Source: DATNPH01 sp036703315 | GTDB taxonomy: Bacteria > Cyanobacteriota > Cyanobacteriia > Cyanobacteriales > Coleofasciculaceae | DNA length: 64,000 nt | NCBI GenBank assembly: GCA_036703315.1 | Contig: DATNPH010000026.1 | Span: 1-64,000 of the forward strand | Direction: 5' to 3' | Shown: positions 25,876 through 35,222 of the stretch, in pieces | Layout of the letters: each line of letters opens with the position of its first letter | How positions within the stretch are numbered: position 1 is the first letter of the stretch | Translations under genes and position numbers: made by a program | The notes under the pieces: generated by a model | The model's database searches: none | What the model was told of the DNA's origin: nothing | What the model saw: the letters and a program-made list of their open reading frames with translations, nothing else

Positions 25876-27660
25876 TTATTTACCCCGTTCCCCATTTTTA
25901 CCAAATCTTGTGTCCTGCAAGGCACTGCCAATACCCTGAATCACGCCACGAACAACTAAACCAATACTGCGACCCAGCACTTGCGTGAGAACGTAAACAA
26001 CACCTCTGCCAATCCAGGAAACGGTAGAGCGCAGACGAGGTGCGATCGCATCCCGTGTCTCATACGCCAAAGTCACCGCTAACTGCATGCCCCCCAGTTG
26101 TTCTAACTCCTGACGCCGAGGAGCGTAGATGGAGGTTTTTTTAATACCACTGTCGCTTAGGATAAACAAATCGTATCGACTCTCAAATATTGCTCGTGGC
26201 TCCTCCACTAATTGCGACAAGCGATATTTCCAAGATAAATTATTGCGTAAACGGGCAATTTCTCGTGATGATATTAGACGTAAATCATAGAAATCTTGCT
26301 TAATTATCTCAATATCTGCAAATTCATTTAATAGGGGTTGAATGACAGCATTAGCTAGTTGTATAATTATATTTTGATACAAAATTTCCGCTCGTTCTGT
26401 TGCTTCAGGTGTTTGAGCCGAATAAGATACATTGTCAATTATTAAAGGTGTATCAAACAGTTGATAAGATAACAACTCAATCACTAAGGGAATTTTATCA
26501 AGAATAGCAGTTTTAACCATTCCAGCGTTGCTCAGTAAAACATCAACGATTTCAAAGTCTTGGTTAACAACTGACACGGTATAATATTTGCCAAAAAACT
26601 CCGTAATTGTTAATTGCCATAAATCTTGTAAAATAAGCGATCGCTTCTGAGGGAGCTGTTCTATCGTTACCTGAGAAAAACGCAACTCATTCAGAGTATC
26701 TTCAAATTTTTGTAGGAGAATATAAAGTAAATGCCGTCTTTTTTCGACTTTAAGAATGTCAATTTCTAAGGGAACACCAGTGAGGTTCGATAAGCCCGAC
26801 TGGAGTTTCGCTAACGTTAAATCAAATAACGTGGATTGAGGTGACAGGCGACTCGCCTGGGAGCTTGGTACTAGCGAGTCAGCTGGTGGTATCTGCCGCC
26901 TAGGGATTGGGGGTTGCGAACTTGAAGAGAGAGGGGGCGGTGGTGAAGGGGTAACGGGGTGAGGAGGTAATTTTCTCCCACTCCCCTGTTCCACCACGAT
27001 GATATCAGTAGGTAACAACTGATTCACTACCCAACGAGCCGCCAAAAGTTCTCGACGGCGTCCGCTCCAAAATAGCCAGTCAACGTTTGAAAGGTTAGGC
27101 TTGTGCAACTGTTGCGCTACTAGTACTAAGGCATTTTCAATTTGCTGTAGACCAGACTGGCGCAGCTTGTGATGCCAGCTAGGAGGGCGTATAGTATTGC
27201 TTTGTTCCAGTAATGTCTGCCAATAAGATTGACCTGAAACAAGTTGACGGATTGCTTGGACAATTTGTGAGATATCAGCGCCCTTAGCGCAATAACCATC
27301 AATGCCAGATTCTTTGGCTGACTTAAGCAAAAATGGTTCTGATTCAGTAGTGAGTAGTAAAACTGGCAGGATAGGATATTGAGTCTTCAAACTTTGGCAT
27401 AGTGCCAACCCAGATAACTGATTAGGGCGAGAACGACCCATAGCTAGTTCCAAAACTATTAAATCTATAGTGTTTTGGGGGGGTAAAGTACTCAGAATCT
27501 CTAGAGCGGCTGTACCTGTATCTGCCTGAGCTACGATTTGCAAATCAGGAAATGGTTCTAAAGCGGTACATAAACCAATCCGAAAAATCGGGTCGTCATC
27601 AATCAAGAGGATGTGAATTGAGTGAGGGACGCGATCGCGTCCTGCAGGGCTATCGCTCAT
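25876..27660 (-). CDS. Response-regulator-like protein with DUF3685 (Ycf55-like) domain
   Basis: This protein has about 594 residues. Residues 15-140 form a receiver domain with the acidic pair LLIDDDP, the Thr in LLLTTE and the Lys in YCAKG. The phosphoacceptor strand reads DLIVLELAMG, so the usual Asp is Glu. A Pro-rich low-complexity linker (about residues 235-265) separates it from the DUF3685 domain, related to red-algal plastid Ycf55, at about 280-590. No DNA-binding domain is recognised. With Glu at the acceptor site it may be constitutively active or phosphorylation-independent. The ATG at 27660 is preferred to a TTG at 27675. Confidence 0.85.
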   Translation of the reverse strand: MSDSPAGRDRVPHSIHILLIDDDPIFRIGLCTALEPFPDLQIVAQADTGTAALEILSTLPPQNTIDLIVLELAMGRSRPNQLSGLALCQSLKTQYPILPVLLLTTESEPFLLKSAKESGIDGYCAKGADISQIVQAIRQLVSGQSYWQTLLEQSNTIRPPSWHHKLRQSGLQQIENALVLVAQQLHKPNLSNVDWLFWSGRRRELLAARWVVNQLLPTDIIVVEQGSGRKLPPHPVTPSPPPPLSSSSQPPIPRRQIPPADSLVPSSQASRLSPQSTLFDLTLAKLQSGLSNLTGVPLEIDILKVEKRRHLLYILLQKFEDTLNELRFSQVTIEQLPQKRSLILQDLWQLTITEFFGKYYTVSVVNQDFEIVDVLLSNAGMVKTAILDKIPLVIELLSYQLFDTPLIIDNVSYSAQTPEATERAEILYQNIIIQLANAVIQPLLNEFADIEIIKQDFYDLRLISSREIARLRNNLSWKYRLSQLVEEPRAIFESRYDLFILSDSGIKKTSIYAPRRQELEQLGGMQLAVTLAYETRDAIAPRLRSTVSWIGRGVVYVLTQVLGRSIGLVVRGVIQGIGSALQDTRFGKNGERGK

Positions 27661-27896
27661 GACACTGACTAGCAAGCGCTTTTTAGAAGGCTGGGGGAAT
27701 TACAGACAGAGGAGTTTTCTAGAGCTAGGGAGGTATAGGAGACGCTCTTTAGCAATATCTCGAAGGACAATTCTGCCCCTGCTACTCTTCTATCTTTACT
27801 GTCAACCTTCATCTGTTTTTTGCCCAGTTTCCCACCCTACTCCCAAGTCCCCACCCTCCAAACCCTAATGGTCGTTAGCATAACATTCTCGTTTTT

Positions 27897-29801
27897 TTAG
27901 TTATGGTCAAGGATAACTGACGGAACGCTATTATCAATGGCGGGTTTTTGCGATGTCCATAGGCTTTTCAAGGTTTGGGCTTCCCCGTAAAGCGCTCGGT
28001 CAGAAGAAATCTGAGAAACGGTTGCGATCGCAGCGTCAAAACGTCCTTGAGCGGCAAGGGCGGTAGCTGCCTCTAGAATAGGTCGATCTTGGGCAATCTG
28101 AACTTGAGTCTGCCAGAGTGCGATCGCCTGCTGTGCCTCAGAATACAACGCCCGACCGACGCGAATCTGTCCAGCTGTAGCGATCGCAGCAATCCAGTCT
28201 TGGCGCTGACCAAACGTCTGGGCTAATTCCAGGATCGGTTGGTCTTCGATGGTTTGGATTTGGCGGTTCCATTTGGCGATCGCGGTTTGAGCGTCAAGGC
28301 GAAGGGGCTGACCTAGCTGAATTTGACTAGCGATTTCCACCGCTGCCTTGAGCTGTTCAAGCGTTCCTGGAACAGCTAATTGTTGAGCGTAGCCCAGCTT
28401 ATTTCGGTCTTCAATCTGCTGAATTTCCTTACGCCACTGAGCAATCAACGTTTGGGCGCGTAGGCGTTGGGAATGCCCAGGTGCTACCCGATTCGCTTGC
28501 TCAATTGCCATCTGAAGTCCCGTCCGTTGTTGGAAGCTGGCGATCGCTCCTGCCACTTGCAATTTTGCATGGTCTTGCAGCTGAGATTGCCAGAGAGTGG
28601 CTTGTTTTGTGGCAAGACTCTGAAGAGGGCTTTTGGGATTCAGCTGGTGTACTGCGGCTACGGCGTCCAATAAGGCGAGAATGTTGTCTTTCTTGGCGCT
28701 TTGGGCGGCACGACCCAGCTGAATCCAGTCCTGAGCTTCCGCGTAGTGGATAGTGTTAACAGGAATCTTTTGCGCAACAGTGATTACAGTATCAAAATCT
28801 TGGTTTTTAAAAAGCCCTGCGGCGATTTGCAGTAAGGTACGGCTCCATAAGGACTGCTCACGCAGGGCTTCGGCTCTGGCATAACTGTTAGGGTTGATTT
28901 TACCAGCAAGAGCGATCGCCTCCTCCAGCTTTGCCAGTTGATTGGTTTTTGCTAAATTCCGCGCCTCCTCTAACTGCTGCCATGCGTCTTTTTCTACTGC
29001 TAGCTGCTTGATTAGCGAATCGACATGCGATGAACTCCCGTATTCCTGATTCATCTGCGACAACTGGGTAATCAACTGGTACGCCTGCTGCCAGTTTTGC
29101 GCTTTCAGAGCCTCTTTAAATTTGCTAGTAATTTCCTGACCTTGTTTCAACTCCTGTTTCCAGGTCGTCATTTTGGCTTGTGACAAGGCATAAATAGGGC
29201 TGCTAATCGGAATTTTACTAGCGATAGTCACGGCTCCTGACCGATCCCCTTGCTTAACCTTCTGCTGCGCCAGCTGTAGGAGTACTTCAGACCATTTTTT
29301 CAGCAATCGTTGCGCTTCAGGGTAAAGGGCATGGTTTGGAGACCAATCCTGGACTAACTTTATAGCTGCCTCTAGCTGATCTAAGTTTCGAGATTCAGCA
29401 GCCAATTGGGCGCAGTACAAGCGATCGCTGTCCGAAGACAGGGGTGAAATGCTTTGGCAATGAACTGGAGGCGGCAGCTTGGTCAGGAATAGCGCACCGA
29501 CGGCGAGAGTGACCCCCACCAGGGAGAATACACTCAGCCACAGCAGCGACCAGTGCCACACACCGCTTCGGCGGTGGCGTTTTGGAATGGGAACAAGGGC
29601 AGAGGAAGTAGAACGTGTAGGGTCGGGTTGGCTCGGCGGTGGGGATGGAGGCAGCGTCCTTGTACCCTGCTGTTCACGCGTTTCCAAAGCAGATGCCTTT
29701 TTTTTCCTTCCCAGTCGAAAAACCAGTTTAAATCCCCGACGTTCACGATCGCGAAGAGGGGCTTGGACGTGGAATCGGCGCAATTCTCGTTGTTTCGGCA
29801 C
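27897..29801 (-). CDS. Single-span membrane protein with TPR-like helical repeats
   Basis: This protein has about 634 residues from a GTG start. A basic, Pro-rich cytoplasmic head (about 1-78) is followed by one membrane segment (LLWLSVFSLVGVTLAVGALF, near 84-103). A long extra-membrane part is built from repeats of about 65 residues that end in a Y.EAQ..I..W pattern and carry AI..A..I, as in TPR/SEL1-like solenoids. Proteins like this are often labelled chromosome segregation ATPases in cyanobacteria, but I see no P-loop and do not support that name. The role is unknown; protein-protein scaffolding at the membrane is plausible. Confidence 0.75.
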   Translation of the reverse strand: MPKQRELRRFHVQAPLRDRERRGFKLVFRLGRKKKASALETREQQGTRTLPPSPPPSQPDPTRSTSSALVPIPKRHRRSGVWHWSLLWLSVFSLVGVTLAVGALFLTKLPPPVHCQSISPLSSDSDRLYCAQLAAESRNLDQLEAAIKLVQDWSPNHALYPEAQRLLKKWSEVLLQLAQQKVKQGDRSGAVTIASKIPISSPIYALSQAKMTTWKQELKQGQEITSKFKEALKAQNWQQAYQLITQLSQMNQEYGSSSHVDSLIKQLAVEKDAWQQLEEARNLAKTNQLAKLEEAIALAGKINPNSYARAEALREQSLWSRTLLQIAAGLFKNQDFDTVITVAQKIPVNTIHYAEAQDWIQLGRAAQSAKKDNILALLDAVAAVHQLNPKSPLQSLATKQATLWQSQLQDHAKLQVAGAIASFQQRTGLQMAIEQANRVAPGHSQRLRAQTLIAQWRKEIQQIEDRNKLGYAQQLAVPGTLEQLKAAVEIASQIQLGQPLRLDAQTAIAKWNRQIQTIEDQPILELAQTFGQRQDWIAAIATAGQIRVGRALYSEAQQAIALWQTQVQIAQDRPILEAATALAAQGRFDAAIATVSQISSDRALYGEAQTLKSLWTSQKPAIDNSVPSVILDHN

Positions 29802-30012
29802 GGATACTTAGGATTTTAGATTTTGGATTATTAACTGACCGGTCAGATTTAGCAGTCTCTTGGTCATCATCAGCTCCCCTAGGCTAGAATCAGCAAATCA
29901 AAAATCCTGAATCGGTAGTCCTTAGTCGATAAGACTGAACTCCTACAATTCGCACCCATTGTATAAGGTTCACAATAGGATGAGTGAGAAATTTTGGAGT
30001 GATTAAGGTGGC

Positions 30013-33000
30013 ATGAGCCTCAACCTTCGGCATTGGTTAGCGGAGCGCCACATTGACGTTACCCAACTGGGACATTCCAGTGCCCAGATTTCTGGTATCG
30101 CCTTTCGCATTGCCCAAGACATGGACGTCAAGAGCCTCAACCCTTTTTCCATCAGTGCTCTGACTGATGTTTTGGAGCTGCCTTTAAAAGCTGCCTGGAA
30201 ATTAGTTCCAGCCATCTCCCAGTTGAGTGTAGCGCTGCTGCGCATTCTGAGTCGGAAAAAGCCACTAAGACGTAATGAAGGAACTTGGCTCACTTTTCAA
30301 GTTGCTTATCTAAATGCCTTACAAGGGATTTTAAAGCAAGAAGCTCAAGTGAGAAGACCGTGGCTTGATCGAGCTGATGTGCCAGTGGGTCAAGATACCG
30401 ATCAACCCTTGAGTGACCCACAACTGCTTGCTCTGCTAAAAACCCTGCGGCCAGGACGGCTGAGTGATAGTCAGGCTGAACAAGCTCTCTCGTTTGTTGC
30501 TGAGTCGTTCCTGGTGCAGCAGATGAATAATTTAGCGATCGCCTGGTTTGTCGCCAATGGTACAGAGGAAACCGAAGCCAGACTGCTCACGCAGCGATTG
30601 ACTAATGGACTACCCGGTCATCTGTTGCTCGTGATTGCCGAGAACGCTCTACCCCTAGCGCAACTGCAAAAGTTTGTGCGGCTAGGAAATTTAAGCAGTC
30701 TGAGAGACACAGCTAGCAACATAAACGCAGACCTACAGCCAGAATCTTCCACAGCTACACTGCCGCTTAACTTGAACCGGGAATACTACCGAGCCAAGCT
30801 AGCCTGTGCGTTGAGTGAACCCTTACTGGCAAAGCCGTTTGCACTCAAAGATTTATATATTCCCCTCAAAGGCAGGTTATTAGCCTCCGGGACGGGAGAA
30901 GAGAACACGGGGACACCGGGACACGGCGACGCCGGGAATTTTGCAGCCAACCTCTGGGCGTCATCTTCGTCTCAATCTTTAGTTGACTTGATGGAATGGG
31001 CGATGTCCCAGTTGGAAGATACGACAAATATCGCTGTCATCGAAGCTGAACCAGGCAGTGGTAAGAGTAGTTTCTGCCAAATCTGGGCATCCCGAGTGGC
31101 TCAAGAGCTGTATCCCAACTGGATGCCAGTGTTGATTCGGGTCAAAGATGTTACTCTAGGTCAAACTCTGGAGCAGACCCTGGAAAGCGCTTTCCCCGCA
31201 GGACGGTTCACTGATACAGATGGCTGGCTCTCCCCAAACGCACCTCCCTGCTTACTGATCTTCGATGGTCTGGATGAATTGCCTGGTTCTACCCAGACAG
31301 AGCGGCATCTGTGGACTTTTATGGCTCAGGTGATGCGATTCTATAGCCAATACATCGATCCCACTGGTCTGCCCCGCCATAAAATTTTTCTGACAAGTCG
31401 CTCAACTGCGCTTGATTGTTTAACCAAAAAGTATCGGCACGGTAGCCTTCTCTCACCAGCACCGTTGCAGCGAATTGTCGTTGCTCCCATGGGACAAGAT
31501 GAGTTCCGGCAATGGTTTCAACAGTGGGCTAAAGTGCAATCTAAATCCATTGCTCAGACCTATTTTTCATTCTTGAAACACGGAGGAGTGTTTCAACAGA
31601 GCCCTACGGCTAAGGACTTAGCTGCTCTCGTGAAACGCCCTCTGATGCTTTTTCTCCTGGGAATTTTATATCAAGATGCTTGGGTTGATGAAAGCATTTT
31701 TCAGATGGGAGCATCTCAGATTACGTTTGAAATTTACAACCGGATTTGCCGATGGCTGTTGGGTGAACCGGCGGCGGAGAACGGTCGCCTACCGGAGTTA
31801 ACACGGGAAGGTCTGGCGCATGCAACGCGATCCCAGGAGGCGATCGCCAATCTTCTTCAGGGTCGTCATCCCCAAGAGTTGCGCCGTCAAATGCAAGTAG
31901 CCGCCTTGACGATCATACAAACGGGTCAATACCAAGCGCCTCAACCTGCCATTCACAAACGCCTGACTACTGAATCAACAACAGATGCCCCCTTGCCGAC
32001 TCTACCAGCCCTCTTCTTCTGTCTTCAAAGTCCTGAGTACAAACTTTCTCCCCCACTCCCTACTCAGGTTGAGTTCTCTCACCTCAGCTTGGGAGAATAC
32101 CTTGGTGCAGAAGAAATTGCAACCCAGCTAACAGTCCTTACCCAACAAATTCAAGACCAGTATGGTGAACTTACCTTTGTCATCCAATCCCCCATTGAGG
32201 TCGCCCAGCATCTTTACACTCTGCTAGGGTATGGTCTATTGTCCGCTGAAATCGAAGAACTTGTGATTGAGCGTCTCCGACGAGAAGAAAAGCGAAATGC
32301 CAATGTTTTTTCGTTTGCTGTCCTATTTAAACGCCTCTATCGCGTCTATAGAGCCTACTGCCGGGGGCAAGGGTTGGATGAAGGCATGGCTCACCAAGCT
32401 CATTCACAGTTACAGGCACTCCACAATCCCTTGAATGTATTACAAAGCGATGCGGCTGTAGGACTGAATGTCTTTTTATTGCTCTGTGCAGCAGCTAAAG
32501 AAGCACATATTCCCTTCTGGCCTTGCGGTAGCCCAGATAATCCACATGAGTTTGAGCCTGACCGACTATTGAGTTTTATCGGTCGATGTGCAGCACTTTC
32601 TCCGACAGCGTTTTGGCGACGAGCTAGACAAAGTTTAAGTAAAATGCAACTGGCAGAGGCTTGCTTAAATCAAGCCATGCTGGCAGAGGCAAATTTATCT
32701 CAAGCTAATTTAGCCTCTGCTGAGTTAATCGGAGTCAACTTAGCAGGAGCAAATCTCCAAACTGCCAATTTGTCTTGGGCAAGTCTTGTCGGCGCTAATC
32801 TATCGAATGCTAATCTCTCTGGAGCTAGCTTAGAAGGAGCAAATTTGTCAGCTGCCAACCTTAAAGGAGCACATCTTCAATCGGCAAATCTTAGTAATGC
32901 TTGCCTGTTTCAAGCTCAACTGGATGAACAGACTAAAAACTTTGCCATTAGAAGTGGAGCAATATTTTCCCCAGAAGAGTTTCAGACCTATAACCAATCT

Positions 33001-33264
33001 TTAGTTCAAACAAAAACCATTGCCAATCTGGAGGATGAAGGTCTTTTAGAGGAAGAACCGACAATCTTTATTGAAAGTGCTGAAGGGGAACCGATGTTGC
33101 CAGACGAGCACTATGGCAATAATCCTGATGACGATGACTATGATGGTGAAACAGCACAAATTGAAGACCCTGATCACCTAAAGCCAATTTTTGATGAATA
33201 CGATACCAGTGCCAATGAAGATACAGTGGTGCTATATGACCCTGATTTGACATCCTCCGGGTAA
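30013..33264 (+). CDS. NACHT-type STAND NTPase with C-terminal pentapeptide repeats
   Basis: This 1083-residue protein has an unassigned helical N-terminal region (about 1-270), then a NACHT module: P-loop EAEPGSGKSS near residue 347, Walker B LLIFDGLDELPG near 415, sensor FLTSRS near 460 and a winged-helix-like stretch. From about residue 876 to 970 there are roughly 18 pentapeptides ending in a RSGAIF motif like that of modules A-C. A very acidic tail of about 80 residues closes it. STAND ATPases act as signal switches, and several bacterial NACHT proteins defend against phage; a sensing role for the pentapeptide part is inferred. A GC-rich repeat-derived insert lies at about residues 294-313. 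Confidence 0.88.
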   Translation: MSLNLRHWLAERHIDVTQLGHSSAQISGIAFRIAQDMDVKSLNPFSISALTDVLELPLKAAWKLVPAISQLSVALLRILSRKKPLRRNEGTWLTFQVAYLNALQGILKQEAQVRRPWLDRADVPVGQDTDQPLSDPQLLALLKTLRPGRLSDSQAEQALSFVAESFLVQQMNNLAIAWFVANGTEETEARLLTQRLTNGLPGHLLLVIAENALPLAQLQKFVRLGNLSSLRDTASNINADLQPESSTATLPLNLNREYYRAKLACALSEPLLAKPFALKDLYIPLKGRLLASGTGEENTGTPGHGDAGNFAANLWASSSSQSLVDLMEWAMSQLEDTTNIAVIEAEPGSGKSSFCQIWASRVAQELYPNWMPVLIRVKDVTLGQTLEQTLESAFPAGRFTDTDGWLSPNAPPCLLIFDGLDELPGSTQTERHLWTFMAQVMRFYSQYIDPTGLPRHKIFLTSRSTALDCLTKKYRHGSLLSPAPLQRIVVAPMGQDEFRQWFQQWAKVQSKSIAQTYFSFLKHGGVFQQSPTAKDLAALVKRPLMLFLLGILYQDAWVDESIFQMGASQITFEIYNRICRWLLGEPAAENGRLPELTREGLAHATRSQEAIANLLQGRHPQELRRQMQVAALTIIQTGQYQAPQPAIHKRLTTESTTDAPLPTLPALFFCLQSPEYKLSPPLPTQVEFSHLSLGEYLGAEEIATQLTVLTQQIQDQYGELTFVIQSPIEVAQHLYTLLGYGLLSAEIEELVIERLRREEKRNANVFSFAVLFKRLYRVYRAYCRGQGLDEGMAHQAHSQLQALHNPLNVLQSDAAVGLNVFLLLCAAAKEAHIPFWPCGSPDNPHEFEPDRLLSFIGRCAALSPTAFWRRARQSLSKMQLAEACLNQAMLAEANLSQANLASAELIGVNLAGANLQTANLSWASLVGANLSNANLSGASLEGANLSAANLKGAHLQSANLSNACLFQAQLDEQTKNFAIRSGAIFSPEEFQTYNQSLVQTKTIANLEDEGLLEEEPTIFIESAEGEPMLPDEHYGNNPDDDDYDGETAQIEDPDHLKPIFDEYDTSANEDTVVLYDPDLTSSG

Positions 33265-33499
33265 ACCGCTCCGCTAACCGTTCTGCTACAGCGGGGGTTT
33301 CCACTTCATAAATCGAGTCTTAGAGCCTCACCTTTCGCACTAGTCAACTGTCACACTACTTGCTAGTGGGAAATAGGGAATGGGAAGACTATTCTAGGCC
33401 GTTTATGTATAGTTAATTACCAATTCCCTTTAAACCGTTAGCGCTAGCTCTGTGCGAGTCTTTGAACGTCTTGTGCCAGTTTAGGGTGCCCAATGTCGG

Positions 33500-33994
33500 T
33501 TAGAGCGCTTGCGCCTCAGGTTGATTTACTCGGTGACCGTAGAAGTCAATTCGATACTCAGTAACTCGCACACCTGTTTGTTGCTCGATTTGCTTGAGCA
33601 ACTCTTCGGGCAATTCTACGTAGACATCAACAATTTGATTCGTATCGAGGCAGTTGACATGACTGTGGGCATCGCAGACATTACCATACAGGCGTCCATC
33701 AGAACGCTCAATACACTCAATAATGCCTTGACTCGATAACGCCTCCAAATTTTGATAGACAGAAGTATGACCGATCGCTTTACCTTGCTGATTCAATCGG
33801 TCATAAATTTCTCGCGCTGAGAGGTGCTCTTTAGCTTGCCACAGCAATTCGAGAATAAAGCGGCGTTGACGACTTAAACGCATGCCCAGTGTCTGACATT
33901 TACTCAGAGCGTCATCAAGTGAGCGAATTGGTTTGGCAACTACCGCTTCATTGTGCATTTCTGATGTTCTTAACCTACTCGTTACCCTATCCAT
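33500..33994 (-). CDS. Fur-family transcriptional repressor (PerR-like)
   Basis: This 164-residue DNA-binding regulator has a Fur winged helix: HLSAREIYDRLN and GHTSVYQNLEALSSQGII (about residues 57-93). The metal/dimer domain has GNVCDAHSHVNC near 103-114. The paired CxxC motifs of classical Fur/Zur are missing, which favours a PerR-type peroxide sensor, though a divergent Fur cannot be excluded. The ATG at 33994 follows AAGGA. A perfect inverted repeat lies just upstream (34010-34045) and could be its operator. Confidence 0.88.
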   Translation of the reverse strand: MDRVTSRLRTSEMHNEAVVAKPIRSLDDALSKCQTLGMRLSRQRRFILELLWQAKEHLSAREIYDRLNQQGKAIGHTSVYQNLEALSSQGIIECIERSDGRLYGNVCDAHSHVNCLDTNQIVDVYVELPEELLKQIEQQTGVRVTEYRIDFYGHRVNQPEAQAL

Positions 33995-34009
33995 ATATTC
34001 CTTATTCTA

Positions 34010-34045
34010 CCGATGAGACTCAAGTCCTTAGAGCTTTCTCATCGG
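34010..34045. promoter_or_regulatory. Inverted repeat upstream of the Fur-family gene
   Basis: Perfect nine-base arms CCGATGAGA (34010-34018) and TCTCATCGG (34037-34045), with an 18-base spacer, end 16 bases before the start codon. It could be an operator or a 5'-leader stem-loop. It does not match the classical Fur or PerR box. Confidence 0.4.
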
Positions 34046-34222
34046 CAACCTAAGACCTCAGTTGTTATGGCGATACCTAAAAACTCGAGGAGACACGACT
34101 AGCAGTTGCTTAAGTCCAGCATCTGCTTCTAATAAAATAAACTCATTACTACTTTACCTTAAATCAAGGTTTTGTGTCTATAGAAAGAGCGCCAGAGCGA
34201 TCACTCCAGACGCTCAGAACGT

Positions 34223-34424
34223 AGTTCAGCAACCCCGCATTCAAAAGGCGGGGATTGCGCTAGTAGCTAGTAGGACAGTAGCTAGTGGTGTCTTTGGGGA
34301 GATTGTCCAATGCATGGAATAGACTACCTTTGTTTACTACTGGTTCCAACGGGTTCCACACTTCTGCGACCGGAAGACCCTCCCACTCAACACAAGCAGA
34401 TGGGCATCAAGAGCGGGGCGGCTG
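34223..34424 (+). repeat. Hairpin and IS200/IS605-like relic
   Basis: A CCCCGC/GCGGGG stem lies near 34233-34253. Positions 34375-34424 carry a CCTCCCAC segment and the 17-base CAAGAGCGGGGCGGCTG also found at 24119-24135. The open frame over 34062-34322 does not resemble a known protein. The element ends about 60 bases before the CRR6-like gene. The gap 33995-34483 holds nothing else recognised. Confidence 0.4.
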
Positions 34425-34483
34425 ATGACTAAATTGATGTCGATTCAGAGGAAGATGGAAGATGTCGCCTTTTTGATGACTCG

Positions 34484-34960
34484 ATGACCATTGCGATCGC
34501 CCTCAATTCCGACTGCATTAACACTCTCGACTTATCTTTTGCCCAAACAGTGATTGAACAACTGCTGCAAGAGGGAGCGATCGCCTCCCATGAACAGCAG
34601 CTACACTTTGACATTGACTTCCCCCGTGAACCGACCGATCCACGAGAACTCTCAGAAATCCCAGAAGTGCGGCTATGGTTTATTCGCCTAGACGCTCAAT
34701 ATCCCTGGTTGCCCTTTCTGCTGGATTGGAAATCTGGGGAATTCATCCGCTATGTTGCCATGCTAGTGCCGCATCAGTTTCATCGTGCAGAAGGCATCCA
34801 GTTCAACCCAGAAGCCTTAGAAATCTTTGTAATGCACAAGATTTTTGTCTTAACAAACTGGATACACCAACAAGGTTTACCAAGCCAATCGCGTGTCAAG
34901 TCGATGGCTCAGTTGCTGGGTTATGAACTGGATGATGCCTTCTTTAACTTGCTTCAGTAG
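34484..34960 (+). CDS. CRR6-like NDH-1 complex assembly factor
   Basis: This 158-residue soluble protein resembles the CRR6 family (chlororespiratory reduction 6; cyanobacterial members act in NDH-1 assembly, at the stage of the NdhI-containing connecting module). The matching core is DIDFPREPTDPRELSEIPEVRLW near residue 43 (split here as a run of conserved blocks), then YPWLPFLLDWK, MLVPHQFH and NPEALEIFVMHKIF. The length is typical. It is monocistronic with the ATG at 34484 and has no membrane segment. Family recognition is from memory of the motif set and fairly confident. Confidence 0.75.
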   Translation: MTIAIALNSDCINTLDLSFAQTVIEQLLQEGAIASHEQQLHFDIDFPREPTDPRELSEIPEVRLWFIRLDAQYPWLPFLLDWKSGEFIRYVAMLVPHQFHRAEGIQFNPEALEIFVMHKIFVLTNWIHQQGLPSQSRVKSMAQLLGYELDDAFFNLLQ

Positions 34961-35000
34961 AGATGCCATCGCTCTGATAAGTTAGCAATTAGCAAAAACA

Positions 35001-35125
35001 CTAGACCTCTTGCATAACTCTGAGTTACCCCCTTAGTCCCCCTTTATAAAGGGCGAAAAGGCTCCCTCCCCTTGAGTTCGGGGAGGGATGGGGTGGGTAC
35101 TTTAGTATTTTTGCAAGAGGTCTAG
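35001..35125. mobile_element. MITE, perfect copy (CTAGACCTCTTGCA termini)
   Basis: Perfect 14-base terminal inverted repeats lie at 35001-35014 and 35112-35125, enclosing 97 bases with no coding capacity. The interior has a CTCCC.../GGGGAGGGATGGGG stem. Related copies lie at 58386-58504 (13-base perfect ends) and, decayed, at 228-355. It sits between the CRR6-like and GT9 genes, in otherwise empty sequence. Confidence 0.7.
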
Positions 35126-35222
35126 TGAGGAGGTTAGGGGCGTTAGGTCAACCTGATCCGAACAGTATTGCGTAGCCAGTCTCACTAGCGTTCCAGTACA
35201 ACCAACAATGAATACGGCTAGT

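Noticed and set aside
27659..27868. 69-codon frame upstream of the DUF3685 gene
   Set aside because: Low-complexity, Pro/Ser-rich composition, no family match and no ribosome site.
34062..34322. 86-codon open frame before the CRR6-like gene
   Set aside because: It runs through repeats and relic IS sequence, lacks a ribosome site and resembles no known protein.
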